A stretch of DNA of 13,219 bases from an uncultured Eubacteriales bacterium (GCA_900551145.1 URUQ01000025.1:1-13219), one strand, 5' to 3'. Numbered from the stretch's first letter, positions 1 through 7,172 are shown. Translations and numbers: made by a program. The notes: generated by a model from the sequence alone, not told the origin.

Positions 1-2
1 CT

Positions 3-8
3 TATAAT
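3..8 (+). promoter_or_regulatory. -10 box (TATAAT) for ppa
   Basis: A perfect TATAAT lies at the window edge, about 28 bases before the chosen ppa start at 37. The matching -35 box would be outside the window, so only half of the promoter can be seen. The implied leader is about 20 nt. Confidence 0.5.
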
Positions 9-36
9 ATTTGTATTAAAATAAATGGAGATATAT

Positions 37-573
37 ATGAGTTGCATTTGGCACGACATTGATGAAAGTAGAATTACCACCACAGACTTTTTGGCAGTTA
101 TAGAAATATCCAAGGGAAGCAAAAATAAATACGAACTTGACAAGGCGTCCGGCGCACTGATTTTGGACAGAGTGCTTTATACGTCAACGCACTATCCCGC
201 AAACTACGGTTTCATTCCGCGTACTTACAGTGAGGACAACGACCCGCTCGACGTGCTCGTGCTTTGCTCGGAGCCTATCGTCCCGATGGCAATGGTGAGA
301 TGCTATCCCATCGGCGTAATGATGATGCAAGACGGCGGTGAGATGGACTACAAGATCATCGCAATTCCTTTCAAAGATCCTACGTGGAATATATACAAGG
401 AAATCGAAGATTTGCCCTCGCACATTATGGAAGAAATGTCGCACTTTTTCAGAGTGTACAAACAACTCGAAGGCAAGCAAACGACGGTATTCCAAGTGAA
501 GAACAGAGAATTTGCCGAGCTTATTATCAAAGATAATATGGAAGCGTACAAGAAGAAGTTCAATATCAAATAA
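37..573 (+). CDS. ppa: Family I soluble inorganic pyrophosphatase
   Basis: Hydrolyses pyrophosphate to two phosphates in the cytoplasm, pulling biosynthetic reactions forward. The 178-residue product has the usual length of bacterial family I enzymes. Residues matching the E. coli active site can be read in order: E23, K31, E33, R45, Y57 (in NYGFIP), the metal-binding D67-N-D69-P-L-D72, D99, D104, K106 and the Y141-K142 pair. An in-frame ATG at 25 would add four residues, but the only ribosome binding site (GGAG, 27-30) overlaps it and sits 6 nt before the ATG at 37, so 37 is preferred. The gene stands alone with its own -10 box and is followed by about 500 nt of hairpin-rich non-coding DNA. 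No catalytic residue is missing. Confidence 0.95.
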   Translation: MSCIWHDIDESRITTTDFLAVIEISKGSKNKYELDKASGALILDRVLYTSTHYPANYGFIPRTYSEDNDPLDVLVLCSEPIVPMAMVRCYPIGVMMMQDGGEMDYKIIAIPFKDPTWNIYKEIEDLPSHIMEEMSHFFRVYKQLEGKQTTVFQVKNREFAELIIKDNMEAYKKKFNIK

Positions 574-587
574 GCAAAAATCGTCGT

Positions 588-631
588 TGCGGCATTGACA
601 ACACGCAGCTGTGCGCATTGTCTTAGCCGCA
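588..631. repeat. Three-tiered hairpin downstream of ppa
   Basis: Nested complementary segments stack in one hairpin: TGCGGC (588-593) with GCCGCA (626-631), GACAA (597-601) with TTGTC (618-622), and CGCA (604-607) with TGCG (612-615) around a GCTG loop. No T-run follows on either side, so it is not a standard intrinsic terminator. It may stabilise the ppa mRNA 3' end or belong to the repeat block that follows. Confidence 0.55.
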
Positions 632-768
632 CTAGATTTATTGCTTTGCTACCGCGCAACCGATATACGCTATCAGTATAGCAAGGATAAAAACTCCTAC
701 CACAGTTTCGCTATATCGCTTGCTTGGTGTGTGCGCCTTCGGCTAGATTGCCACGCTTGCGCTCCACG

Positions 769-829
769 GTGATTGTGCGCTTTAGCGCAAGCCTACGGCT
801 TACATTTGCATAACTGCAAATGCAATCAC
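769..829. repeat. Cloverleaf-shaped inverted repeat
   Basis: An outer 7-bp stem GTGATTG (769-775) / CAATCAC (823-829) encloses three hairpins: TGCGC-TTTA-GCGCA (776-789), AGCC-TAC-GGCT (790-800) and CATTTGCA-TAAC-TGCAAATG (803-822). Only two unpaired bases (801-802) lie between the elements. The shape is tRNA-like, but tRNA landmarks (TTCRA in the T loop, CCA end, anticodon-arm geometry) are absent, so it is not called a tRNA. Confidence 0.65.
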
Positions 830-836
830 TCCAAAA

Positions 837-900
837 ATATCATCGTTGGGAAACCCTTGCAAGCAAGTTTCCTCACTCGACATTGACGCAATGACGATAT
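837..900 (-). repeat. Second branched inverted repeat
   Basis: The outer arms ATATCATC (837-844) and GACGATAT (893-900) pair with one A/C mismatch on the plus strand, which becomes a U-G wobble in a minus-strand RNA. Inside are GGAAAC (849-854) / GTTTCC (867-872) and CATTG (881-885) / CAATG (889-893). The wobble suggests that, if transcribed, the minus strand is the folded form. Confidence 0.4.
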
Positions 901-937
901 GGTGGGACACCCACACCCGAATGGAATAATCCACAAC

Positions 938-1055
938 TCGCACATCGTGCGAATATCGCTTTTTGCGCAAGCAAAAAAATATCACTCTCGCTTTGCGAGA
1001 ATATCACTGCGCCTAAGGCGCAATATCACTTTTGCGAGGTTGCAACCTCGCAAAA
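938..1055. repeat. Ladder of five hairpins separated by ATATCAC heptamers
   Basis: Five hairpins of unrelated stem sequence alternate with a conserved linker. The stems are TCGCAC/GTGCGA (938-952), TTTTTGC-GCAA-GCAAAAA (960-977), TCTCGC/GCGAGA (986-1000), TGCGCC/GGCGCA (1008-1022) and the perfect 26-bp palindrome at 1030-1055. The linkers are ATATCGC (953-959) and ATATCAC (979-985, 1001-1007, 1023-1029), giving periods of 26, 22 and 22 nt. Conserved linkers with changing but self-complementary stems point to selection for structure or to a structured mobile repeat. The last palindrome ends 36 nt before the GlpA-like start codon. Confidence 0.75.
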
Positions 1056-1091
1056 ATAATAACAAATCCAATTTTTAGAGGAATATAACCA

Positions 1092-2525
1092 ATGAAATAC
1101 GATTGTATCGTAATAGGTGGCGGTATCGTCGGCACGGCAATACTTGACAGACTTGCAAGGCGCAATATCAAAGTTCTGCTTATCGAAAAGTGCGACGATG
1201 TCGCCTCTTTTTCTACAAGAGCAAACAGCGGTATAGTTCACGCAGGTTACGACTGCGAGCCCAATACTCTCAAAGCAAAATTCAACGTGCGCGGAAACGA
1301 GCTCATGTGGCAAGATGTTAAGGAACTCGACGTTCCGCATCATAGATGTGCGTCTATCGTCGTGGCGCGCGCCGACCAACTACAAGGGCTTGAAATTCTC
1401 AAAGAGAAAGCGGAGGCAAACGGCGTTCCCGTAGAGATATGGGACAGAGAAAAGACCGTTGCGCTCGAGGCGAACGTTGCGGACGATATCGCGTTCTCTC
1501 TCTATGCTCCGACGGCGGGCATAGTATCTCCTTACCAACTATGTATTGCATACGCCGACAGGGCGGTGCTCAACGGCGCAGAGGTTTTGCTCGAATGCGA
1601 AAGTCAATCCGTTGCAAAGGAAAACGACGAATATATCGTAAAAACCAACAAAGGTGAATTTACCGCAAAATACATTGTAAACTGCGCGGGCGCACACGGC
1701 GCACAAGTAAACGACCAAGCGGGTGCGGAACATTACGATACCACGTATAGAAGAGGAGATTATTTCGTACTCGACAATACTGAAAGAAAGAACGTTCATA
1801 CGGTTATATTCCAACTTCCGAGCGCACTCGGCAAAGGCGTACTCGTAGCACCGACCGCGGACGGAAACGTTATATACGGACCTACCGCCGTAGACACTAC
1901 TGACGACGACGATACGGCATCTTCGCTCGACTCTCTCGATACGTTGAGGAAGAGCGTGCCTATATCCTACAAGACGCCCGCTTACAATAAATGCATAAGA
2001 GTGTATTCGGGATTGCGTACTATTATCGGTCACGACTTTGTGATAGGTGAATCCAAGATAAAAGACAACTTCTTTATGGCAATCGGTATATGCTCACCGG
2101 GGCTTACGTCCGCTCCCGCAATAGCAGAATATATAGACGAGCTTATTGCAAAAAAGTCGGGTGCAACTCTTAAGGAGAATTTCGTAAGGGAAGTTGCCAA
2201 ACACAATAGACTTACCGAACTTGACGAAAAAACGCTTAACGCGCTTATAGAGAAAGATTCTGCGTGGGGCAGAATAGTATGCCGTTGCGAAAAGGTCACG
2301 GAAGCGGAGATTGTGGAGGCAATTCATTCACCTGTTCCCGCAACTACGGTGGACGCCGTCAAACGTCGCACTCGCGCGGGTATGGGAAGATGCCAAGGCG
2401 GTTTTTGCGGCCCGAGAGTTATGGAAATCATTGCAAGAGAACTCGATATACCTCTCGACAAGGTAAGAAAGGGTGGCGGAGATGACTCCAATATTGCGGT
2501 ATGCAAGGTCAAGGAGGTGAGATGA
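1092..2525 (+). CDS. GlpA-like FAD-dependent (glycerol-3-phosphate type) dehydrogenase with BFD-type [2Fe-2S] domain
   Basis: A 477-residue FAD oxidoreductase of the DAO superfamily, most like the catalytic subunit of anaerobic glycerol-3-phosphate dehydrogenase, which oxidises glycerol-3-phosphate to dihydroxyacetone phosphate. The N-terminus carries the dinucleotide-binding GGGIVG (9-14) with an acidic E32 ending strand 2, followed by the family segment STRANSGIVHAGYD (41-54). The C-terminus has a BFD-like [2Fe-2S] module with C397-x-C399, C434 and C439, expected to pass electrons to the partner proteins. The start has AGAGGA at 1077-1082, 9 nt upstream. The stop overlaps the next gene's start. 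No glycerol kinase or facilitator gene is in the window, so the exact substrate (glycerol-3-phosphate or another 2-hydroxy acid or phosphate) is inferred from family and gene order. Confidence 0.88.
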   Translation: MKYDCIVIGGGIVGTAILDRLARRNIKVLLIEKCDDVASFSTRANSGIVHAGYDCEPNTLKAKFNVRGNELMWQDVKELDVPHHRCASIVVARADQLQGLEILKEKAEANGVPVEIWDREKTVALEANVADDIAFSLYAPTAGIVSPYQLCIAYADRAVLNGAEVLLECESQSVAKENDEYIVKTNKGEFTAKYIVNCAGAHGAQVNDQAGAEHYDTTYRRGDYFVLDNTERKNVHTVIFQLPSALGKGVLVAPTADGNVIYGPTAVDTTDDDDTASSLDSLDTLRKSVPISYKTPAYNKCIRVYSGLRTIIGHDFVIGESKIKDNFFMAIGICSPGLTSAPAIAEYIDELIAKKSGATLKENFVREVAKHNRLTELDEKTLNALIEKDSAWGRIVCRCEKVTEAEIVEAIHSPVPATTVDAVKRRTRAGMGRCQGGFCGPRVMEIIARELDIPLDKVRKGGGDDSNIAVCKVKEVR

Positions 2526-3766
2526 TGAACACACTCAAATTTGACGTAGTTGTCATAGGCGGCGGTCCTGCGGGTATGGCGGCGGCACTTTCCGCGAGAA
2601 AGCAAGGCGCAAGCACGCTTATTCTTGAAAGAGACGTGAGATTGGGCGGTATCCTCAATCAGTGCATACACCAAGGTTTCGGACTTCATTACTTCGGTGA
2701 AGAGATGACGGGACCCGAATACGCCAACCGCTTCAAAGAGATGGTGGAAAAAGAGGACATCACCGTTATGCTCGAAAGTATGGTGTTGTCCCTTGATGAA
2801 AACAAAGCCGTAAGCGTGTTGTCTCCGACGGCGGGATTTTGCAAGATACAAGCGGGCGCAATCGTGCTTGCAATGGGTTGCAGAGAACGCACCGCCGGCG
2901 CAATCGCGCTCCCCGGCACTCGTCCTGCCGGTGTTTATACCGCGGGCATGGCGCAAAAGATTTGCAACCTTGATGGTTATCTCGTTGGCAAAGAAGTCGT
3001 GATTTTGGGAAGCGGTGACATCGGTTTGATTATGGCGCGTCGTATGACTACGGAAGGCGCAAGGGTCAAACTCGTGCTCGAACTTATGCCGTATTCAAGC
3101 GGACTTAAACGTAACATCGTTCAATGCCTCGACGACTATAATATTCCAATCAAATATAGCCACACCATTACGAGAATAGTCGGTAAACCGCGTATGACGG
3201 GACTTTATTACGCACCTGTGGGCGCGGATAGAAAGCCGATACTCGAAGAAGAACAATATATAGATTGCGACACGCTTTTGTTGTCCGTGGGACTTATTCC
3301 CGAAAACGATTTGCTCAACGGCACACACGTCGAGATGAGCAGAATCACCAACGGAGCAGTCGTTGACGAGCATCGAATGACGTCTTGCGAGGGCATCTTT
3401 TCTTGTGGCAACGTGCTTCACGTGCACGACCTCGTGGACAACGTTTCGCACGAGGCGGAAATTGCCGGTGAATACGCCGCAAAATATGCGCTCGGTCAAG
3501 CGGAAAAAGCGGAGGAACAGTATAACGTCATCGCAAAGGACGGCGTGAGATACGCGCTTCCTCAAAAAGTGGGAAAAGGCGATGGAAAGGTGCAAATCTT
3601 CTTCCGTGTCGGTGACGTTTACAAGAATTGCAAACTCGTTGCGGAATGTAACGGAAAAGTGTTGCTCTCAAAGAAGTGTATGGTGCTTGCCCCCGGTGAA
3701 ATGGGCAATATCGTGCTCGATAAATCCGCAATAGATTCGGACGTTGTAGTGAGGTTGGAAAAATGA
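2525..3766 (+). CDS. GlpB-like NAD(P)/FAD-dependent oxidoreductase
   Basis: A 413-residue two-dinucleotide-fold flavoprotein (pyridine nucleotide-disulfide oxidoreductase type). It has FAD-binding GGGPAG at 12-17, a second nucleotide-binding GSGDIG near 162-167, and a C-terminal FAD-contact segment near 'IFSCGNVLHVHDLVD'. C-rich positions such as NQC near residue 47 and GCRERT near 117 are typical of this partner subunit. It probably moves electrons from the upstream dehydrogenase to an NAD(P) or other carrier. AAGGAGGTGA at 2511-2520 fits starts at either 2522 (ATGA overlap with the previous stop) or 2525; 2525 has the better 7-nt spacing. An upstream ATG at 2501 lies before this site and is unlikely. 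The stop overlaps the next gene by ATGA. Confidence 0.87.
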   Translation: MNTLKFDVVVIGGGPAGMAAALSARKQGASTLILERDVRLGGILNQCIHQGFGLHYFGEEMTGPEYANRFKEMVEKEDITVMLESMVLSLDENKAVSVLSPTAGFCKIQAGAIVLAMGCRERTAGAIALPGTRPAGVYTAGMAQKICNLDGYLVGKEVVILGSGDIGLIMARRMTTEGARVKLVLELMPYSSGLKRNIVQCLDDYNIPIKYSHTITRIVGKPRMTGLYYAPVGADRKPILEEEQYIDCDTLLLSVGLIPENDLLNGTHVEMSRITNGAVVDEHRMTSCEGIFSCGNVLHVHDLVDNVSHEAEIAGEYAAKYALGQAEKAEEQYNVIAKDGVRYALPQKVGKGDGKVQIFFRVGDVYKNCKLVAECNGKVLLSKKCMVLAPGEMGNIVLDKSAIDSDVVVRLEK

Positions 3767-4101
3767 ATACTATTTGCATAAATTGCCCTATGGGTTGTCC
3801 GCTTACGATAGAGGAAAAAGACGGCGTGGTTACCGTCACGGGAAACACTTGCAAAAGAGGTGAGTTGTACGGCAAGGAAGAGTACACTCACCCCAGAAGA
3901 AACGTGACCACGCTCGTCAAACTTCAAAACGGCGGTGTCGCTTCTTGCAAAACCTCTACGACCGTTCCCAAAGAAATGATATTCGACGTCGTCAAATTTA
4001 TCGGGACGCTTACGTGCTCCGACGACGTGAAAATCGGTGACGTAGTGGCAAAAGACGTGCTCGGCACGGGTGCGGACGTCGTTATTACGGGCAGAAGATA
4101 A
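3763..4101 (+). CDS. DUF1667 Cys-rich redox accessory protein
   Basis: A 112-residue protein with an N-terminal cysteine set C5-x2-C8-x3-C12 and a fourth at C30 (NTCKRGE), as in DUF1667 proteins. These are regularly the third gene after a GlpA-like dehydrogenase and a GlpB-like flavoprotein, for example the Thermotoga TM1432-TM1434 cluster (recalled, not searched). The cysteines could bind a metal or Fe-S centre, but no biochemical role is established, so function is inferred only from operon membership. It starts inside an ATGA overlap with the previous gene, implying translational coupling and fixed stoichiometry. It is the last gene of this unit and is followed by a 10-bp-stem hairpin. Confidence 0.87.
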   Translation: MNTICINCPMGCPLTIEEKDGVVTVTGNTCKRGELYGKEEYTHPRRNVTTLVKLQNGGVASCKTSTTVPKEMIFDVVKFIGTLTCSDDVKIGDVVAKDVLGTGADVVITGRR

Positions 4102-4136
4102 AATCATATTCAAAACTCAAATAGAACTTTTAACTG

Positions 4137-4168
4137 TCGCAATCGAGTGTATAAAACTTCGATTGCGA
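4137..4168. terminator. Hairpin between the redox operon and comEC
   Basis: TCGCAATCGA (4137-4146) pairs perfectly with TCGATTGCGA (4159-4168) across a 12-nt loop. The next bases are TAAAC rather than a T-run, so it would be a weak intrinsic terminator at best. It could protect the 3' end of the upstream mRNA or limit read-through into comEC. Confidence 0.4.
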
Positions 4169-4193
4169 TAAACGTATACAAAAGATAAGGGCA

Positions 4194-5747
4194 ATGACTA
4201 TCAAGGGGAAACGCATATTCAATTATAGACCGATTGTATTTTTCGCGGTGGCTTTGATATTCGGTATTCTTGTTGCGGAGGCACTTTACACTCAATCGGT
4301 GTGGTGGTATCTCGCGCTTTTTATTGTCATTATCGGCTCAAATATAGCAGTCGTTGCCGTCAAGAAATCAAGAAGATTTTTCTATATTTCTCTTGCCGTT
4401 TTAGTCGGTTTTGTATCGATGACGGCAACCAATTTGCAATATAATTCCGTTGATATCAAGACGTATTCCGGCACTTTCACCGCGCAAGTTTCGAGCGAGA
4501 TTTTATACGAAAACGGCAAAGCCTCGTTTTATCTCGACAACATAACTACAAGCGAAGGCGCGCTCGAATATTCCGCATGCGCAAAGTGCAGTATTTACGC
4601 CGACGATATCGATTTTTCCGCCGGTGACTTCGTAACTGTCAAAGGCACGATAAAATACCGCACTCATGAGAGATTCAGCACGTTTTATTCGTCATACGTT
4701 TCAAGCGGTGTGCGCTACAATGCATCGGTGTCTTTCATAAAGAAGTTGTCCGACGGCAAGCTGAAATTTCCCGACAATCTACAAGTGAAAATCAAGCGGA
4801 TTTTGTATGAGAACACCGACGATTACACGGCGTCCGTTTCGCAAGCGTTGGTGCTGGGCGACAAGTTCGGGATTGATGACGATTTGTACGACAACATCAA
4901 AGCGAGCGGTCTTGCACACGTGCTTGCTGTCAGCGGACTTCACGTGTCTACGCTTGCCGCGGCATTGTACTTTGTGCTTAAGAAGTTGAAGGTAAATCCC
5001 AAAATCGGTTTCGTCGTGGTGCTTGTGTTGACTTTCTTGTATTCTATGCTTTGCTCGTTTACCGCGTCGTCTTTGAGGGCGGTGGTTATGAGCGGAGTGA
5101 GTATGTTTGCCTCGTCGTTCGGGCGCAAACGGGACGATTTGTCCTCGCTATCGCTTGCGGCAATATTGATTTTGATATTCAGACCTTGCGCAATTGCGGA
5201 TATAGGATTTTTGCTATCTTTTGCGTCTGTTGCGGGCATATTTATGTTCGCAAGACCGTTTGAAAGAACAGGCAATAAAATTGTGAACAAAATTAGTCCC
5301 AAACGCCGTATTGGTAGGAGGTTTGCAAGCGTATGCGCGATATCTTTTGCAACCAACCTCGCGTCTTATCCGTTCGTCGCGTACTTCTTCGGTGAAGTGC
5401 CCGTATTGTTCATCTTGTCCAACTTCTTGATTTTGCCCTATATTATGGCGGTGTACGTTGCAATGCTCGTGCTCACCACGCTTTCCGTAATCACAGGTTG
5501 GGGCGGTTTCGTTTGGATACTCAAATATTTGCTATTGCCGTTCCGATTGTATGTCAAAGCGATAGGTTCTTTGCCTTTTGCAACGGTGAATACGGTTATG
5601 GGACTTGTCGGAATGATAACCTCGGTTATTATGCTTATTCTTGCGTCGAGGTTCGTTTTCCTAAACAAAGTGCAAAGAGGCAGGGCGTTGTCGTTTACTG
5701 CAACGGCGGGACTCGTAGCGAGTATGATCGTTGCAGTATGCGTATGA
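4194..5747 (+). CDS. comEC: ComEC/Rec2-family membrane channel protein lacking the C-terminal metallo-beta-lactamase domain
   Basis: The 517-residue product has an N-terminal pair of hydrophobic segments (about residues 13-70), an extracytoplasmic OB-like region (about 85-195), then the multi-helix Competence domain with the hallmark HVLAVSGLHVS near 240-252. ComEC forms the inner-membrane pore that carries single-stranded DNA into the cell during transformation. Many ComEC proteins of about 700-800 residues end in a metallo-beta-lactamase domain thought to degrade one strand. Here the protein ends right after the last hydrophobic helices, and no such domain follows before the next gene. Shorter ComEC forms exist naturally, so this need not be a pseudogene. 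The proposed start has GGG only 2 nt upstream, closer than usual. No other competence gene is visible. Confidence 0.87.
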   Translation: MTIKGKRIFNYRPIVFFAVALIFGILVAEALYTQSVWWYLALFIVIIGSNIAVVAVKKSRRFFYISLAVLVGFVSMTATNLQYNSVDIKTYSGTFTAQVSSEILYENGKASFYLDNITTSEGALEYSACAKCSIYADDIDFSAGDFVTVKGTIKYRTHERFSTFYSSYVSSGVRYNASVSFIKKLSDGKLKFPDNLQVKIKRILYENTDDYTASVSQALVLGDKFGIDDDLYDNIKASGLAHVLAVSGLHVSTLAAALYFVLKKLKVNPKIGFVVVLVLTFLYSMLCSFTASSLRAVVMSGVSMFASSFGRKRDDLSSLSLAAILILIFRPCAIADIGFLLSFASVAGIFMFARPFERTGNKIVNKISPKRRIGRRFASVCAISFATNLASYPFVAYFFGEVPVLFILSNFLILPYIMAVYVAMLVLTTLSVITGWGGFVWILKYLLLPFRLYVKAIGSLPFATVNTVMGLVGMITSVIMLILASRFVFLNKVQRGRALSFTATAGLVASMIVAVCV

Positions 5748-5788
5748 TAATAATGTGCCGACTTGCATAAACTAATGGTTGTGAGAAC

Positions 5789-5815
5789 AAAAACGCTTCA
5801 AAAATCGTCGTTTTT
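5789..5815 (+). terminator. Possible weak terminator after comEC
   Basis: AAAAACG (5789-5795) pairs with CGTTTTT (5809-5815) over a 13-nt loop, followed by a T-rich stretch. The stem is mostly A-T and the loop is long, so this is tentative. Confidence 0.25.
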
Positions 5816-5868
5816 CGCTATTTTTGTCGCTTTGCTTGCTCTCGGCGTCGAAAAAAAACAAAAATGTA

Positions 5869-5912
5869 TTGCACTTGACTTGTTTGTGTGTTAATATAGT
5901 TTTGTTTATAAT
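5869..5912 (+). promoter_or_regulatory. Sigma70-type promoter(s) for the PEV-rich membrane protein gene
   Basis: Two overlapping pairs are visible, both with 17-nt spacing: TTGCAC (5869-5874) with TAATAT (5892-5897), and TTGTGT (5884-5889) with TATAAT (5907-5912). The second has the perfect -10 box and gives a leader of about 15 nt. The ribosome binding site AAGGGG (5921-5926) sits 7 nt before the ATG at 5934. Confidence 0.6.
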
Positions 5913-5933
5913 ACTCTCATAAGGGGTGGAAGT

Positions 5934-7172
5934 ATGATTGAAAATCTCAAACTCGGTCCTCTCGACGGATTCAACGCGCTTATCGTGATCGTTTTTTTGG
6001 CGATCGCGCTCGTTGTGCTTATCGCAGTCCTCTTCACTTGCATTCTGAAAGCTATCAAGGAAAGGAACGACGAAAAAGAGGATAAAGCCGAAAACGAGTT
6101 TTATTCCGAATACGGTGTTACAGGTGAGGAACTACGCCTCAACCAGAAACTTGCCAGATTGCGCAATCAAGTCAAAGAGGCGATGAGAGGCAATAAGTGC
6201 AAAAATGTGGTTGAATCTGACGTAAACGAACAACCCGTAGAAGAACCCGTAGTCGAACAAGAACCTATCGTTGAAGAAACTCCTGTCGAACAGGTCGCTG
6301 CCGACAAAACGGTCGAACCGGAAAAGGCTGAAGAACCCGTCGTTGCCCCTGCACCTGTTGAAGAAGTCAAGGAAGAGCCTGTTCAAGAGCCTGTGCCCGA
6401 GCCGACGCCCGAACCTCAACCCGTGGTTGAGCCTGCACCCGTCGTTGAACCGGTGAAGGAAGAACCCGTCAAAGAAGAGCCGGTTAAGGAAGAGCCTATC
6501 CCCGAACCCGTCCCTGAAAAGGTCGAAGAGCCTGTCAAGACGGGCGTCGATAAACCTGCCACCAAGAAAGTCGTCAAGAAGAAACCCGACGATTGGTCCA
6601 AATACGACGGTACTTACGAAGGTTATTATTACGATCCTGAAGACGCTTGCTACTATGAAGGCACTCCTTCACCCGCGCTTGCAAAGAAACTTGCGGCAAA
6701 AGAGGCGGAACTCGAAGCTCTCAACGCCAACAAGGATAAGAAAGTCGTTATCAAGAAAGTCGCTCCTCCGTTTGCGGCACTCAAAACACCCAAGAACGTG
6801 CGCAAAGCCCCCGAAAAGGTCGCAGGCTTTGATGAGTCCGTCATTTACGGCAAGTACGTCATCGAGCACGTTGACAAGGAAGACGGCTCGCAAGAGTATT
6901 TTTATACGCTCTACGACGCCAATGGCAACAATATATACGAAAGCTCCAACTATGCCACCAAAGAGTTTTGCGAGCGCGCAATCAACCGCTTCAAGTCTCA
7001 CGCAATTATCGGTACTTATACTATCGAAGCTGCGGACGGAAAGTTCTTCTTCGTGCTTAAACGCAAGACATACGTGCATAAGGGATCTCCGCAAAACACC
7101 TTCGAAGAGGCAAACGCTCGTATGAGAGAAATCAAAAACTTTGCCCAAACGGATATTATCCGCGAGCAATAA
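5934..7172 (+). CDS. Membrane-anchored protein with Pro/Glu/Val-rich stalk and tandem YegP/DUF1508-like repeats
   Basis: A 412-residue protein of unknown function with clear modules. One hydrophobic helix (about 14-40) anchors it, and the following basic/acidic stretch KAIKERNDEKEDK suggests the bulk is cytoplasmic. A charged helical region (about 55-90) leads to a Pro-Glu-Val-Lys-rich low-complexity stalk (about 98-202) with repeated EEPVK units. A short Tyr-rich patch follows (YDGTYEGYYYDPEDACYYEG, 224-243). The C-terminus holds two related units, 306-356 and 360-403, each opening G-x-Y-x-I-E and ending in a helix. The first, with 'YTLYDANGNNIYESSNYATKEFCERAI', resembles the YegP/DUF1508 fold. 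It has its own promoter and a hairpin after the stop. Domain assignment is by eye. Confidence 0.75.
   Translation: MIENLKLGPLDGFNALIVIVFLAIALVVLIAVLFTCILKAIKERNDEKEDKAENEFYSEYGVTGEELRLNQKLARLRNQVKEAMRGNKCKNVVESDVNEQPVEEPVVEQEPIVEETPVEQVAADKTVEPEKAEEPVVAPAPVEEVKEEPVQEPVPEPTPEPQPVVEPAPVVEPVKEEPVKEEPVKEEPIPEPVPEKVEEPVKTGVDKPATKKVVKKKPDDWSKYDGTYEGYYYDPEDACYYEGTPSPALAKKLAAKEAELEALNANKDKKVVIKKVAPPFAALKTPKNVRKAPEKVAGFDESVIYGKYVIEHVDKEDGSQEYFYTLYDANGNNIYESSNYATKEFCERAINRFKSHAIIGTYTIEAADGKFFFVLKRKTYVHKGSPQNTFEEANARMREIKNFAQTDIIREQ

Larger units (their letters stand above)
632..1076. repeat. Hairpin-rich non-coding block upstream of the glycerol-type operon
   Basis: This stretch has no convincing gene. 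It is a nearly continuous chain of inverted repeats: GCTAT/ATAGC (669-682), GCC/GGC (735-743), the cloverleaf at 769-829, a branched element at 837-900, GTGGG/CCCAC (902-914), and the ATATCAC ladder at 938-1055. Segments such as the one near 744-765 (reading GTGGCAATCTA on the minus strand) and 881-900 (CGTCATTGCG on the minus strand) recall from memory the CGTCATTGCG...GGCAATC repeats seen in many draft genomes. That resemblance was not checked by search. It is best seen as a composite of short mobile or structured-RNA repeats without a transposase. Confidence 0.6.

Noticed and set aside
769..829. tRNA gene
   Set aside because: The cloverleaf outline is tempting, but the arms lack tRNA consensus bases, the junctions are too short and no anticodon-type arm is present.
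800..985. 61-residue minus-strand ORF
   Set aside because: It runs through inverted repeats, has no ribosome binding site and matches no family; open only by chance in repeat DNA.
938..1055. CRISPR array
   Set aside because: The regularly spaced ATATCAC is only 7 nt, the intervals are self-complementary palindromes rather than unique spacers, and no cas gene is near.
4194..5747. comEC as a frameshifted pseudogene
   Set aside because: The frame is intact to a natural end after the last membrane helices, and no remnant of a metallo-beta-lactamase domain was found in other frames downstream.
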